64,000 bases of DNA from Sulfitobacter sp. JL08. GTDB taxonomy: Bacteria; Pseudomonadota; Alphaproteobacteria; Rhodobacterales; Rhodobacteraceae. A model generated the notes under the pieces. It was not told the origin of the DNA. It saw nothing but the letters and a program-made list of their open reading frames with translations, and did no database searches. The stretch spans positions 124,001 to 188,000 of the forward strand of contig NZ_CP025815.1 in assembly GCF_003352045.1 (NCBI RefSeq), given 5' to 3'. Shown in pieces: positions 25,685-34,409 of this stretch (the stretch's first letter is position 1; each line of letters starts with the position of its first letter). The position numbers were made by a program, and so were the translations under genes.

Positions 25685-25778
25685 GTGCTGTCCCAGATTG
25701 CCCAGTTGATGTAAGGTTCGGTGGTCCGGCTGCGCCCTTACACGCCGCGGTAAGGTGCCGTCAATTCGCGCGCGGCCG

Positions 25779-26519
25779 CTATTGTTCCAGCGGCACGACG
25801 GTGCCCACGATCGGGCCCAGCCTGAACCCTGCATCGTTGCGTTCAAGATCGGGTGCATAAAGCCGCGAAATGTTACCGTCGAAATACAGCGCATTGGGCA
25901 GCTTCAGCCCGTCGCGGAACAGCTCACCGAATTCGTGAAAGGTGACCGGCACGCTTGAAATTGCAAAGACCGCGCGTGTGCCATCGGCACTGGTGCCCAC
26001 CCCGTTGCGAATATAGCGAGACGTGCTGTCAGGCAGGAACCGCGGGTGCAGTTCGCCATCAATCACCAGCATCGGGCCGGATTGCGTGGCAAACCTGCAG
26101 TCGGGCGTTTCTTCGACAAAGCGCAGCGTTTCGATCACATCGGCGCGGCCCTTCCGGATGCAGAAGACCCCGTTGGGCAAAAGCCCGAAATTGCCCGGTC
26201 CGGCATTGGTGATCACCCGCATCTGTTCGCGCCCGTTTTCTACATAATGCCCGACTGGCGCGCGATCTTCGTGGTACATTCCGGCATTCATCGCGAACCC
26301 CAGTTGCAGGTTCTGCTCGGCCAGATGCCGGTTGATTGTAGAAAAATGCCCGTAAGGTGCGCCGCCCTCGGCATAAAGGAACAGACGCATGTCGCTTTGC
26401 GTCAGGTCAGCTTCGCAAATCGTATAGGGCACATCCAGATAGGTCACATCGTTGCACACATCCGCCAGCGCAGGCGTGGCCCACATCATAAGTGCCAGCA
26501 ATGTTGGCGCCGCTTTCAT
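25779..26519 (-). CDS. Secreted phosphodiester glycosidase (NAGPA/DUF2233) family protein
   Basis: A 246-residue exported protein. The signal peptide is [18 protein letters not shown] with cleavage near residue 19. The rest follows the NAGPA/DUF2233 pattern: [32 protein letters not shown], a central [19 protein letters not shown] and [16 protein letters not shown] near the end. The family hydrolyses phosphodiester-linked sugars in the periplasm or outside the cell; bacterial substrates are mostly unknown. Two Cys residues early in the mature part ([14 protein letters not shown]) may form a disulfide. Its ATG overlaps the rbfA stop in the form ATGA, so it is co-translated with a ribosome-maturation factor, an unexpected pairing. 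Confidence 0.82.
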   Translation of the reverse strand: MKAAPTLLALMMWATPALADVCNDVTYLDVPYTICEADLTQSDMRLFLYAEGGAPYGHFSTINRHLAEQNLQLGFAMNAGMYHEDRAPVGHYVENGREQMRVITNAGPGNFGLLPNGVFCIRKGRADVIETLRFVEETPDCRFATQSGPMLVIDGELHPRFLPDSTSRYIRNGVGTSADGTRAVFAISSVPVTFHEFGELFRDGLKLPNALYFDGNISRLYAPDLERNDAGFRLGPIVGTVVPLEQ

Positions 26520-26926
26520 TCCGATGTGTCCGGTGTTTCTGTGTCGCGGCGCACATTGTCCTGATTCAGCATCCTGCGGGTGTCATCCATCCGGTCGAAT
26601 GTTTCATCCAGCTGGAACCGAAGGTCAGGCGCGAATTTCAGGGCCAGCTTCTTGGACACCGCTCGGCGCAGTTCGCCCTTGTTGCGTGCCAGCAGCTTGA
26701 TCACTTCATCCTGCCCCTTGCCACCGAGGGGCAGCACATAGGCGGTTGCGATGCGCAAATCAGGCGAGGTGCGCACCTCGCCCACGGTGATGGACATGCG
26801 GTTCAGATCGGGATCGTGCACGTCACCGCGTGCCAGAACCTCGGACAAGGTTCTGCGGATCAGTTCGCCAACACGCAGTTGCCGTTGCGACGGGCCGGGG
26901 CCATCATGAAACTTGTTCTTTGCCAT
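26516..26926 (-). CDS. rbfA: Ribosome-binding factor A
   Basis: A 136-residue RbfA, a 30S maturation factor that binds near helix 1 of 16S rRNA and is needed for late assembly and growth in the cold. It has the KH-like fold, with [40 protein letters not shown] and [15 protein letters not shown] in order. The start [16 protein letters not shown] is typical of Rhodobacterales RbfA; a second ATG three codons upstream is less likely. It is divergent from dapB across about 85 bases and overlaps the downstream glycosidase gene. Confidence 0.94.
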   Translation of the reverse strand: MAKNKFHDGPGPSQRQLRVGELIRRTLSEVLARGDVHDPDLNRMSITVGEVRTSPDLRIATAYVLPLGGKGQDEVIKLLARNKGELRRAVSKKLALKFAPDLRFQLDETFDRMDDTRRMLNQDNVRRDTETPDTSE

Positions 26927-27011
26927 AGGGCCCATCTAAGGGTTTGCGCAGCCTTTGCCAAGCGCTGCGCGCTTCGCTAGACAAGGCGCAACGCAGCGAA
27001 AGGAACACCAC

Positions 27012-27821
27012 ATGAGCGAGTTGCCGGGTATCGTCGTGACAGGAGCATCGGGCCGTATGGGCCAGATGCTGATCGAAACGATCCTGTCCAGTGACAAAGT
27101 GCGTCTGGTCGGGGCGATCGAACGCAAGGGCCACGACTGGATCGGTCAGGACGTTGGTGTTGCCATGGGGCGCAGCCCGCTGGATGTCCCTGTAGAACAT
27201 GACCCGCTGGACGCGTTTGCCCGCGCACAGGCCGTGATCGATTTTACCGCGCCCGAGGCAACGCTGGAATTTGCCGCGCTTGCCGCACAGGCCCGTGCGG
27301 TGCACGTGATCGGCACCACCGGGATGACGCCCGAGCAGGTGGCCCGTCTTGAACCGGCGGCGCGCCATGCCGTGATCATCCGCGCCGGCAACATGAGCCT
27401 TGGTGTCAACCTGCTGACACAACTGACCCGCAAGGTCGCCGCCGCGCTGGATGATGATTACGATATCGAAATTATCGAAGCGCACCACAATCAAAAGGTC
27501 GATGCGCCATCCGGCACCGCCCTGATGCTGGGGCAGGCGGCGGCAGACGGGCGCGGTGTCGAACTGGGGGATGTCTCCGATCGCGCCCGCGATGGCATGA
27601 CGGGCGCGCGCAAACGGGGCGATATCGGCTTTGCCGTGGTGCGGGGCGGCGATATTATCGGCGAACATGATGTGATGTTTGCCGCGATGGGCGAACGCAT
27701 CATCCTGCGCCATATGGCAAGCGACCGCTCGGTCTTTGCCCGCGGTGCGCTAAAAGCTGCCATTTGGGGGCAGGACAAGGGCCCGGGCCAATATGATATG
27801 CTTGACGTGCTTGGACTCTAG
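27012..27821 (+). CDS. dapB: 4-hydroxy-tetrahydrodipicolinate reductase
   Basis: A 269-residue DapB of the lysine and meso-diaminopimelate pathway, reducing the DapA product with NAD(P)H. The N-terminal Rossmann motif is [13 protein letters not shown], the catalytic segment is [16 protein letters not shown] with the His pair and Lys, and the DHxVxF-like core reads [20 protein letters not shown]. The chosen ATG is preceded by AAAGGAACACC and begins exactly at the family start. It stands alone on the plus strand, divergent from rbfA. Confidence 0.96.
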   Translation: MSELPGIVVTGASGRMGQMLIETILSSDKVRLVGAIERKGHDWIGQDVGVAMGRSPLDVPVEHDPLDAFARAQAVIDFTAPEATLEFAALAAQARAVHVIGTTGMTPEQVARLEPAARHAVIIRAGNMSLGVNLLTQLTRKVAAALDDDYDIEIIEAHHNQKVDAPSGTALMLGQAAADGRGVELGDVSDRARDGMTGARKRGDIGFAVVRGGDIIGEHDVMFAAMGERIILRHMASDRSVFARGALKAAIWGQDKGPGQYDMLDVLGL

Positions 27822-27897
27822 CAAATATTTTACGGCAAGTGATCCAATGCGGCCCGTAGGCCGTATCCCAGTGTAAATAACTTGGTTGAGGTTTGAC

Positions 27898-28251
27898 ATG
27901 ATCCGTTCACTTGCCATCGCATTCGCCACTGTTTTCGCGGCTGCACCTGCCTTTGCCGATTTTGCCAAGGTCGACCAGCGCGATGATTTCGTAAGGCTGA
28001 TCAGCGGCAAGCAACTGACCCTGCCACTTGTTAATCTTGAGGTTGATCCAAACGGCAAGATCACCGGTAAAGGCGCACGCTGGGCCGTGAATGGTACCTG
28101 GAGCTGGCAGGACGGTTATTTCTGCCGCGACATCAATTGGGGCGGCAGCGATCTGGGTTACAATTGTCAGGCGGTCGAGGTCAAAGAGGGCCGAGTGCGA
28201 TTTATCTCGGACAAAGGCACAGGCGATTCCGCGACGTTCCGCCTGAAATAA
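27898..28251 (+). CDS. Small secreted protein of unknown function
   Basis: A 117-residue exported protein. The signal peptide is RSLAIAFATVFAAAPAFA, with cleavage after Ala near residue 19. The mature part of about 98 residues is beta-rich, with GKQLTLPLVNLEVDPNGKIT, GARWAVNGTWSWQDGYFCRD and RVRFISDKGTGDSATFRL. Two Cys (in YFCRD and YNCQA) could pair. The pattern of Gly, Trp and Asn looks like a small beta-sandwich, but no family is recognised with confidence. GAGG lies six bases before the ATG at 27898; another ATG four codons upstream is possible. Its position after dapB does not make it a reductase: it has no nucleotide-binding motif. Confidence 0.75.
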   Translation: MIRSLAIAFATVFAAAPAFADFAKVDQRDDFVRLISGKQLTLPLVNLEVDPNGKITGKGARWAVNGTWSWQDGYFCRDINWGGSDLGYNCQAVEVKEGRVRFISDKGTGDSATFRLK

Positions 28252-28266
28252 GCGTCGGCGATTGCG

Positions 28267-28452
28267 TCAGAAGTCTATCGCAATCCCTTTTTTTTCCCAA
28301 TCTCCATAGCGGACGGGTTCCGGCCCGTCGCGCCCACCAAGTTCCTTGGGAAGCTTTTCATCTTTTGCTGCGGCACGACGCGCTTCGGCCTCGGCAAGAG
28401 CGCGCTGTGCGGCGGGGGGCAGTGCATCATTTTCGGGTGTGTCGTCGGCCAT
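28267..28452 (-). CDS. Succinate dehydrogenase assembly factor 4 (DUF1674)
   Basis: A 61-residue protein with the DUF1674/SDHAF4 signature at its C-terminus: ELGGRDGPEPVRYGDWEKKG then IAIDF. The first 30 residues are a charged helix rich in Ala and Glu. In mitochondria and alphaproteobacteria SDHAF4 binds the flavinylated SdhA subunit and aids its assembly into succinate dehydrogenase. The match is to the whole diagnostic C-terminal block, so the assignment is firm despite the short length. It is convergent with the small secreted-protein gene and has no sdh gene nearby. Confidence 0.88.
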   Translation of the reverse strand: MADDTPENDALPPAAQRALAEAEARRAAAKDEKLPKELGGRDGPEPVRYGDWEKKGIAIDF

Positions 28453-28530
28453 CTCGGGGTTCCTTTTGCGCTGTGCCCTTGATATATGCGCCCGTCCGAC
28501 TTGGGCAAGGCACCAAAAAGGCGCGCAGTG

Positions 28531-29823
28531 ATGGCCAAACCACCAACAGCTTCAGACACCGGCGTCGCCGCGCGACGCAGTGCCATATATCTGCTGGACC
28601 AGATACTGGGACAGGGCCGCCTGCTGCCCGAACTGGTCGGGGCCGGCGCGCTGGATCGATTGCCCCCCGATGATCGCGCCCGCGCACAACGGTTGGCGCT
28701 GGACACATTGCGCGGTCTGGAACGCGCGGATCGTCTATTGCACAAGCACCTGCGCAAACCCCCTGCGCTGACGGTGCGCAATGCGCTGCGTCTGGGCACG
28801 GTCGAACTGTGTCAGGGCGGCGCGGCGCATGGTGTCGTCAATGCGCTAGTCGAAGTTGTTGGCGCCGACCGTCGCAATGCCAAGCTCAAAGGTCTGGTTA
28901 ACGCCGTTCTTCGCAAGATTGCCGCCGATGGCCCCGATGCATGGGCCGCACTGCGGTTGCCGCGCCTGCCCAAATGGCTGCGCGTGCCCCTGGTTGAGGC
29001 GTGGGGCAGCGCAACCGTCGCCGCCATCGAGGCGGCCCATTTTGCGGGCGCGCCACTGGATTTGACGGCGCGGACCGACCCGCAGGCCGTGGCCACTGCT
29101 GTGAACGGTATCGTCCTGCCCACCGGTTCGGTGCGGGTGGCAGATGCGGGGCAAGTGACGACCTTGGCCGGATATGCGCAAGGCGATTGGTGGGTGCAGG
29201 ACACGGCAGCGGCCTTGGCCGTGCGTATTCTGTCGCCGCAAGCAGGCGAAACCGTACTGGATATGTGCGCCGCACCGGGAGGCAAAACCATGCAGATCGC
29301 GGCTAGCGGCGCACAGGTCACGGCGGTCGATGATTCCGCCGCGCGTATGGCCCGCGTGCAGGACAATCTGGACCGCACTGGTTTGAAGGCCGATCTTGTT
29401 GTTGCTGACGGGATGACCCACGGCGGCCTTTATGACGCCATTCTTCTGGATGCGCCCTGTTCGGCCACCGGCACCATCCGGCGCCACCCCGATCTGCCCT
29501 TTGCCAAGGACGGATCGGAATTTGGCGCGCTGATTGATCTGCAATCACGGATGATCGACCACATGTGGACCCTTCTGAAACCCGGCGGGCGCATGGTGTT
29601 TTGCACCTGTTCACTGCTTCCCGACGAAGGCGAAGTGCAGATCGAAGAGGCACTTGCCCGTCACAGCGACATGCAGGTTGATCGCGCTGCGCTGGACATT
29701 GACGGTGTCGATCCGGGCTGGATCACATCCGAGGGCGGGCTGCGTCTGCGCCCCGATTACTGGGCCGCACAGGGCGGAATGGATGGGTTTTATATGGCGC
29801 GTCTGCGCAAGATGGGCGGATGA
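28531..29823 (+). CDS. rsmB: RsmB-type 16S rRNA cytosine-C5 methyltransferase
   Basis: A 430-residue enzyme with an N-terminal NusB-like helical domain (about 10-140) and a C-terminal SAM methyltransferase. LDMCAAPGGKTMQIA is the SAM loop (about 243-257). The two catalytic Cys sit in DAPCSATGTIRRHPD (about 305) and FCTCSLLPDEGE (about 360), the arrangement of the RsmB/NOP family. RsmB methylates C967 of 16S rRNA. The ATG at 28531 was chosen as the first Met near the family start; a frame open 45 bases upstream exists. It is followed by the heparinase-like gene and purH on the same strand, a common order in Rhodobacterales. Confidence 0.92.
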   Translation: MAKPPTASDTGVAARRSAIYLLDQILGQGRLLPELVGAGALDRLPPDDRARAQRLALDTLRGLERADRLLHKHLRKPPALTVRNALRLGTVELCQGGAAHGVVNALVEVVGADRRNAKLKGLVNAVLRKIAADGPDAWAALRLPRLPKWLRVPLVEAWGSATVAAIEAAHFAGAPLDLTARTDPQAVATAVNGIVLPTGSVRVADAGQVTTLAGYAQGDWWVQDTAAALAVRILSPQAGETVLDMCAAPGGKTMQIAASGAQVTAVDDSAARMARVQDNLDRTGLKADLVVADGMTHGGLYDAILLDAPCSATGTIRRHPDLPFAKDGSEFGALIDLQSRMIDHMWTLLKPGGRMVFCTCSLLPDEGEVQIEEALARHSDMQVDRAALDIDGVDPGWITSEGGLRLRPDYWAAQGGMDGFYMARLRKMGG

Positions 29824-29923
29824 CCGCCAAGCGGATTTGCACGATTGTTATCTTGATCGGTGACACTGACCCGATAGCACAGTAACATACGCCAAACGCC
29901 AGCAGAGCGTATGAGGCAAGCAG

Positions 29924-31666
29924 ATGTCCAGACCAGAACGTTTTTCGGTGCGGCGCACGCAATTCATGAACCGCTTTTACGCGCGTCTTGCAGCGCGTTC
30001 AAAAGCGGCCAAAGGCTTTGTGTCGCAACCCGAACCGCGCACCATCGGCAGTTTTGCGCGTGGCAGGCAACTGGTTGCGGGCAACTGCCTGTTTGCCGGA
30101 TACCTGATCGAAGCACCCAATGGTGACGTGTGGGATCAGCGTTCGCCGGATCGCGCTTATGAAAAGGAATTGCATGGTTTCGGCTGGCTGGACGATCTGG
30201 CCGCCGTTGGCGATGGCGCGGCACGGTTAAGGGCACAGAACTGGCTTTGGGGCTGGATCGAACGCTATGGCAACGGAACGGGGCCGGGCTGGTCGCCGGA
30301 TTTGACAGGGCGCCGCCTGATCCGATGGATCAACCACGCGATTTTTCTGTTGCGGGGGCAGGATTCGGCGCAAAGCGATGCGTTCTTCACGTCACTCGCG
30401 CATCAGACCCGGTTTCTGTCCCGACGCTGGCACAGCGCCGCGCCGGGTTTGCCCCGGTTCGAGGCGCTGACCGGTCTGATCTATGCGGGCATGTCGCTTG
30501 AAGGAATGGAATCACGGGCAGAACCGGCCATTCGCGCACTGGCGCGGGAATGCGCCAGCCAGATCGATGAACAAGGCGGCCTGCCCACCCGCAACCCCGA
30601 AGAATTGCTGGATGTGTTCACCTTGCTGACATGGGCGGCAGCCGCACTTGGCGAAGCGGGGCGGGAATTGCCAGCGGGCCACATCGCCGCGATTGAACGG
30701 ATCGCCCCAAGTTTGCGCACCCTGCGCCACAGCGATGGCGGACTGGCGCGCTTTCACGGCGGCGGGCGCGGATTGGAAGGCTGGCTTGATCACGCGCTGG
30801 CCGCCAGCCATGTCAAAACCCGGCACCCTGACGGCATGTCGATGGGATACGCACGTCTGTCGGGCGGGCGCACCAGCGTGATCATGGATGCCAGCCCGCC
30901 ACCCAAGGGCAAGGCGTCTTACAACGCGCACGCATCAACTCTGGCTTTCGAACTGACATCGGGGCGCCGCCCTCTTGTGGTGAACTGCGGCTCGGGCGGG
31001 TCTTTCGGGGCCGATTGGCGCCGGGCCGGGCGCGCAACGCCTTCCCATTCCACCCTGTGCCTTGATGGCTATTCCAGCGCGCGGCTGGGCAGCCTGACGC
31101 GCGGAGAGCAGCAAGAGGCACTGATAGATGCGCCCCGGCATGTGCCGATTGAAATGTCGCTTGCGTCCGATGGTATGCGGCTGGAAAGCGGTCATGACGG
31201 CTATGTGCCGACCCACGGTCTGACCCATGCGCGCATTCTGGAAATGACCTTTGATGGCCGCGGTGTGGTGGGCGAGGACATGTTGCTGGCAATTGATGAC
31301 ACCAGCATGAAAAGCTTTGACATGGCGCTGGAAAAATCTGCGTTGAAGGGCGTCGGTTTTGACATCCGGTTCCATTTGCACCCCGAAGTGGATGCGGCCC
31401 TGGATCTGGGTGGGTCGGCTGTGTCGATGGCGCTTAAAAGCGGTGAAATCTGGGTATTCCGGCATGATGGATCTTTTAAACTGTCCTTGGATCCAAGCGT
31501 TTATCTTGAATATGGCCGTCTGAAACCACGCGCGACAAAACAGATCGTTCTATCTGGTCGCGCAATCGAGTATGCGACGCGCATACGCTGGTCCCTGTCC
31601 AAGGCGCAAGACACCGCAATCGCGGTGCGCGACCTGAAACAGAACGACCCTGATGATATCGACTAA
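29924..31666 (+). CDS. Heparinase II/III family protein
   Basis: A 580-residue protein of the heparinase II/III family. The N-terminal half is alpha-helical and toroid-like (for example NWLWGWIERYGNGTGPGWSP and RWINHAIFLLRGQDS), and the C-terminal half is beta-sheet, with GYARLSGGRTSVIMDASPPP, YNAHASTLAFELTSGRRPLV and HSTLCLDGYSS, where family members place His and Tyr of the active site. True heparinases cleave uronic-acid polysaccharides; the roseobacter version lacks a signal peptide, so it may act on an internal or lipid-linked glycan and the activity is inferred only. GAGG lies seven bases before the ATG. It precedes purH by 18 bases and is probably co-transcribed with it. Confidence 0.85.
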   Translation: MSRPERFSVRRTQFMNRFYARLAARSKAAKGFVSQPEPRTIGSFARGRQLVAGNCLFAGYLIEAPNGDVWDQRSPDRAYEKELHGFGWLDDLAAVGDGAARLRAQNWLWGWIERYGNGTGPGWSPDLTGRRLIRWINHAIFLLRGQDSAQSDAFFTSLAHQTRFLSRRWHSAAPGLPRFEALTGLIYAGMSLEGMESRAEPAIRALARECASQIDEQGGLPTRNPEELLDVFTLLTWAAAALGEAGRELPAGHIAAIERIAPSLRTLRHSDGGLARFHGGGRGLEGWLDHALAASHVKTRHPDGMSMGYARLSGGRTSVIMDASPPPKGKASYNAHASTLAFELTSGRRPLVVNCGSGGSFGADWRRAGRATPSHSTLCLDGYSSARLGSLTRGEQQEALIDAPRHVPIEMSLASDGMRLESGHDGYVPTHGLTHARILEMTFDGRGVVGEDMLLAIDDTSMKSFDMALEKSALKGVGFDIRFHLHPEVDAALDLGGSAVSMALKSGEIWVFRHDGSFKLSLDPSVYLEYGRLKPRATKQIVLSGRAIEYATRIRWSLSKAQDTAIAVRDLKQNDPDDID

Positions 31667-31684
31667 GCCTCTAAGGACACCTGA

Positions 31685-33274
31685 ATGACCGACCTGATCC
31701 CTATCCGCCGCGCCCTGCTTTCTGTTTCTGACAAAACCGGGCTGATCGAACTGGGGCAGGCGCTGGCCGCACAGCAGGTCGAATTGTTGAGTACCGGCGG
31801 CACTGCAGCGGCCCTGCGCGCGGCGGGTCTGGATGTAACGGACGTGGCCGAGATTACCGGCTTTCCCGAAATGATGGATGGCCGTGTCAAAACCCTGCAT
31901 CCGGCGGTACATGGCGGATTGCTGGCGCTGCGCGACAATGCCGAACACCAAAGCGCCATGGCCGAACATGGTATCGGCGCGATCGACCTGCTGGTCGTCA
32001 ATCTTTACCCGTTCGAGGCAACCGTGGCGCAAGGTGCCGACTATGACACCTGCATCGAAAATATCGATATCGGCGGCCCCGCGATGATTCGTGCCGCTGC
32101 CAAGAACCACCGCTTTGTGAACGTGGTCGTCGATGTCGCCGATTACGCGGCCTTGCTGGATGAAATGTCGTCCGGTGCAGGCGCAACACCTTATGCCTTC
32201 CGCCAGAAACTGGCCCAGACCGCCTATGCCCGAACCGCAGCCTATGATGCCGCTGTGTCGACATGGATGGCCTCGGCTCTGAACGATCCTGCGCCGCGTC
32301 GCCGTGTCTTTGCCGGCACGCTGGCGCAAACCCTGCGCTATGGTGAAAACCCGCATCAGTCTGCGGCGTTCTACACCGATGGCAGCACCGCACCCAGCGC
32401 GGCAAGCGCCACACAGCATCAGGGCAAGGAACTGTCCTATAACAATATCAACGACACCGATGCCGCCTTTGAACTGGTCAGTGAATTTGCCCCGGAAAAC
32501 GGCCCGGCCTGCGTGATCGTGAAACACGCCAATCCCTGCGGTGTGGCCACGGGGGAGACGCTGGCGCAGGCCTACGGGCGCGCCTTTGATTGTGACCGCA
32601 CCAGCGCCTTTGGCGGGATCATCGCGCTGAACCAGCCGCTGGACGGGGCCACGGCAGAAGAAATCAGCGGCATCTTTACCGAAGTTGTGATTGCGCCCGG
32701 CGCAGATGCGGACGCCATCCGTATTTTTGGCAAAAAGAAAAACCTGCGTTTGCTGACAACCAACGGTCTGGCCGATCCGCGAACCGCCGCTCAGGTGGTG
32801 CGGCAGGTTTCGGGCGGATTGCTGGTGCAGGACCGTGACAACGGCCATATTGACGCCGCCGATCTGAAAGTCGTGACAAAGCGCGCGCCAAGTGCCGCGG
32901 AACTGGCCGATCTGCTGTTCGCCTGGCGGGTGGCCAAACACGTGAAATCCAATGCAATCGTCTACGTCAAGGACGGGGCGACCGTGGGTGTCGGTGCCGG
33001 CCAGATGAGCCGTGTCGACAGTACGCGGATCGCCGCGCGCAAGGCAATTGACATGGCCGAGGCACTGGGCCTGCCCGCGCCTTTGACCGTAGGGTCTGTT
33101 GTGGCGTCTGATGCGTTCTTTCCCTTTGCCGACGGGTTGATCACGGCGTCCGAAGCAGGCGCAACGGCGCTGATCCAGCCGGGCGGTTCGATGCGGGATG
33201 ACGAGGTGATTGCCGCAGCCGATGCGGCCGGGCTGGCGATGGTGTTCACCGGCATGCGCCATTTCAGGCACTAG
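31685..33274 (+). CDS. purH: Bifunctional AICAR transformylase / IMP cyclohydrolase
   Basis: A 529-residue PurH that completes IMP synthesis. The N-terminal IMP cyclohydrolase (about 1-200) contains [20 protein letters not shown] and [20 protein letters not shown]. The C-terminal transformylase has the catalytic [13 protein letters not shown] (Lys-His pair about 280) and [12 protein letters not shown]. The end FTGMRHFRH is the exact family terminus. AGGACACCTGA precedes the ATG. It lies 18 bases after the heparinase-like gene and runs directly into lspA, so the region is one transcription unit. In many bacteria purH is under PurR or purine control; no operator was recognised here. Confidence 0.97.
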   Translation: MTDLIPIRRALLSVSDKTGLIELGQALAAQQVELLSTGGTAAALRAAGLDVTDVAEITGFPEMMDGRVKTLHPAVHGGLLALRDNAEHQSAMAEHGIGAIDLLVVNLYPFEATVAQGADYDTCIENIDIGGPAMIRAAAKNHRFVNVVVDVADYAALLDEMSSGAGATPYAFRQKLAQTAYARTAAYDAAVSTWMASALNDPAPRRRVFAGTLAQTLRYGENPHQSAAFYTDGSTAPSAASATQHQGKELSYNNINDTDAAFELVSEFAPENGPACVIVKHANPCGVATGETLAQAYGRAFDCDRTSAFGGIIALNQPLDGATAEEISGIFTEVVIAPGADADAIRIFGKKKNLRLLTTNGLADPRTAAQVVRQVSGGLLVQDRDNGHIDAADLKVVTKRAPSAAELADLLFAWRVAKHVKSNAIVYVKDGATVGVGAGQMSRVDSTRIAARKAIDMAEALGLPAPLTVGSVVASDAFFPFADGLITASEAGATALIQPGGSMRDDEVIAAADAAGLAMVFTGMRHFRH

Positions 33275-33292
33275 GTGAACGGCTTGGGGCAT

Positions 33293-33766
33293 ATGCGTAC
33301 CGTGATATGGGCCGCGCTTGCGGCGGTTCTGATTGATCAGATCACCAAATACTGGGTCATCCACGGCATGGCACTGGCGCGGGTGCGCGCCATAGATTTA
33401 TGGCCGCCGCTGCTGAATTTTCGCTATGGTGAAAACCGGGGCGTGAATTTCGGCCTGTTCGATCAGGATTCTGACCTCAGCCGTTGGGTGCTGATCGCCG
33501 TGGCAGTGATCATTATCGCCGCGATTTCCTATTGGATACGGCGCTCTGAAACCGGTATCTGGGGCTATTTCAGCGCCGGTTTGCTGATCGGTGGCGCATT
33601 GGGCAATGTGATCGACCGGCTGTGGTACGGATATGTGCTTGATTTTCTCAATATGTCCTGTTGTGGCATCCGCAATCCCTTTGTGTTCAATGTTGCGGAT
33701 ATTTTCATTTTTGCGGGGGCGATCGGGTTGGTTTTCTTTGTCAAAGACGGCAAAAAGGCCCCGTGA
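33293..33766 (+). CDS. lspA: Prolipoprotein signal peptidase (signal peptidase II)
   Basis: A 157-residue inner-membrane aspartyl protease that removes the signal peptide from diacylglyceryl-prolipoproteins. Four membrane helices can be drawn. The conserved blocks are YGENRGVNFGLF, GGALGNVIDRLWYGYVLDFL and FNVADIFIFAGA; the two catalytic Asp are the ones in NVIDR and NVADI. A GTG 18 bases upstream, directly at the purH stop, is an alternative start; the ATG was chosen because it matches the typical N-terminus. The next gene encodes a lipoprotein, a natural LspA substrate. Confidence 0.95.
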   Translation: MRTVIWAALAAVLIDQITKYWVIHGMALARVRAIDLWPPLLNFRYGENRGVNFGLFDQDSDLSRWVLIAVAVIIIAAISYWIRRSETGIWGYFSAGLLIGGALGNVIDRLWYGYVLDFLNMSCCGIRNPFVFNVADIFIFAGAIGLVFFVKDGKKAP

Positions 33767-33817
33767 CCTTGGAAGACGGATAGGCTAGACCTGTTCCAAA
33801 CAGTCAGGAGTGCAGCA

Positions 33818-34327
33818 ATGCGCCTTTTGCGCAGTACGGTATTGGCAATTACATCGGCCGCGGTTTTGGCGGGCTGCGCAGACACCGGTTTGCGCGACCT
33901 GAAAAGTGATTCCAGCGGACCGGACGAATTTCAGGTGCAAACCGTGAAGCCACTGCAACAGCCCACCGGGCTGACGGCGTTGCCGGTCCCGACGCCGGGC
34001 GGTGCAAACCTTGTGGATCAGCGCCCGATTGACGACGCGAACACAGCGCTGGGCGGGCGTGCTGCCGGATCGCCAAATGGCCCGATCCCGGGTTCGGACG
34101 GTGCGATCGTGACCTATGCCAGCCGGTTCGGCGTGGCCCCTGACATCCGCCAGTCGCTGGCGGAAGAGGATGCACAGTTCCGCAAGAACCGCGGGCGGTT
34201 CACACGGATACGCATCGTACCGGTTGATCTTTACAACAAGGTTTACGATGGCTTTGCGCTTAATCCGTTCGAGGTTGCGGACAGCTTCCGCCGGGCCGGC
34301 GTGAAAACACCGTCTTCCCCGCCCTGA
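33818..34327 (+). CDS. DUF3035 lipoprotein
   Basis: A 169-residue lipoprotein. The signal sequence ends in the lipobox LAGC (Cys22). The mature part follows the DUF3035 pattern, PDEFQVQTVKPLQQPTGLTA in its first third, then a low-complexity linker and a C-terminal helical region (FTRIRIVPVDLYNKVYDGFA) of the kind seen in roseobacter homologues. The absence of Asp at +2 predicts outer-membrane localisation by Lol. Function unknown. CAGGAG sits seven bases before the ATG. It lies between lspA and the M16 protease pair and is conserved in that place in several relatives, as far as I recall. Confidence 0.85.
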   Translation: MRLLRSTVLAITSAAVLAGCADTGLRDLKSDSSGPDEFQVQTVKPLQQPTGLTALPVPTPGGANLVDQRPIDDANTALGGRAAGSPNGPIPGSDGAIVTYASRFGVAPDIRQSLAEEDAQFRKNRGRFTRIRIVPVDLYNKVYDGFALNPFEVADSFRRAGVKTPSSPP

Positions 34328-34409
34328 AGACGTCACAAATTCGACAGGACAGCTTGAACCCTGCGGATTATGGCGTACCTACTGCCCGAATCCCGTGAAT
34401 GGAGTGGTT

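Noticed and set aside
31550-33364. Minus-strand frame of 604 codons opposite purH
   Set aside because: Complementary shadow of purH, which is complete and conserved on the other strand; no start signal or recognisable domain.
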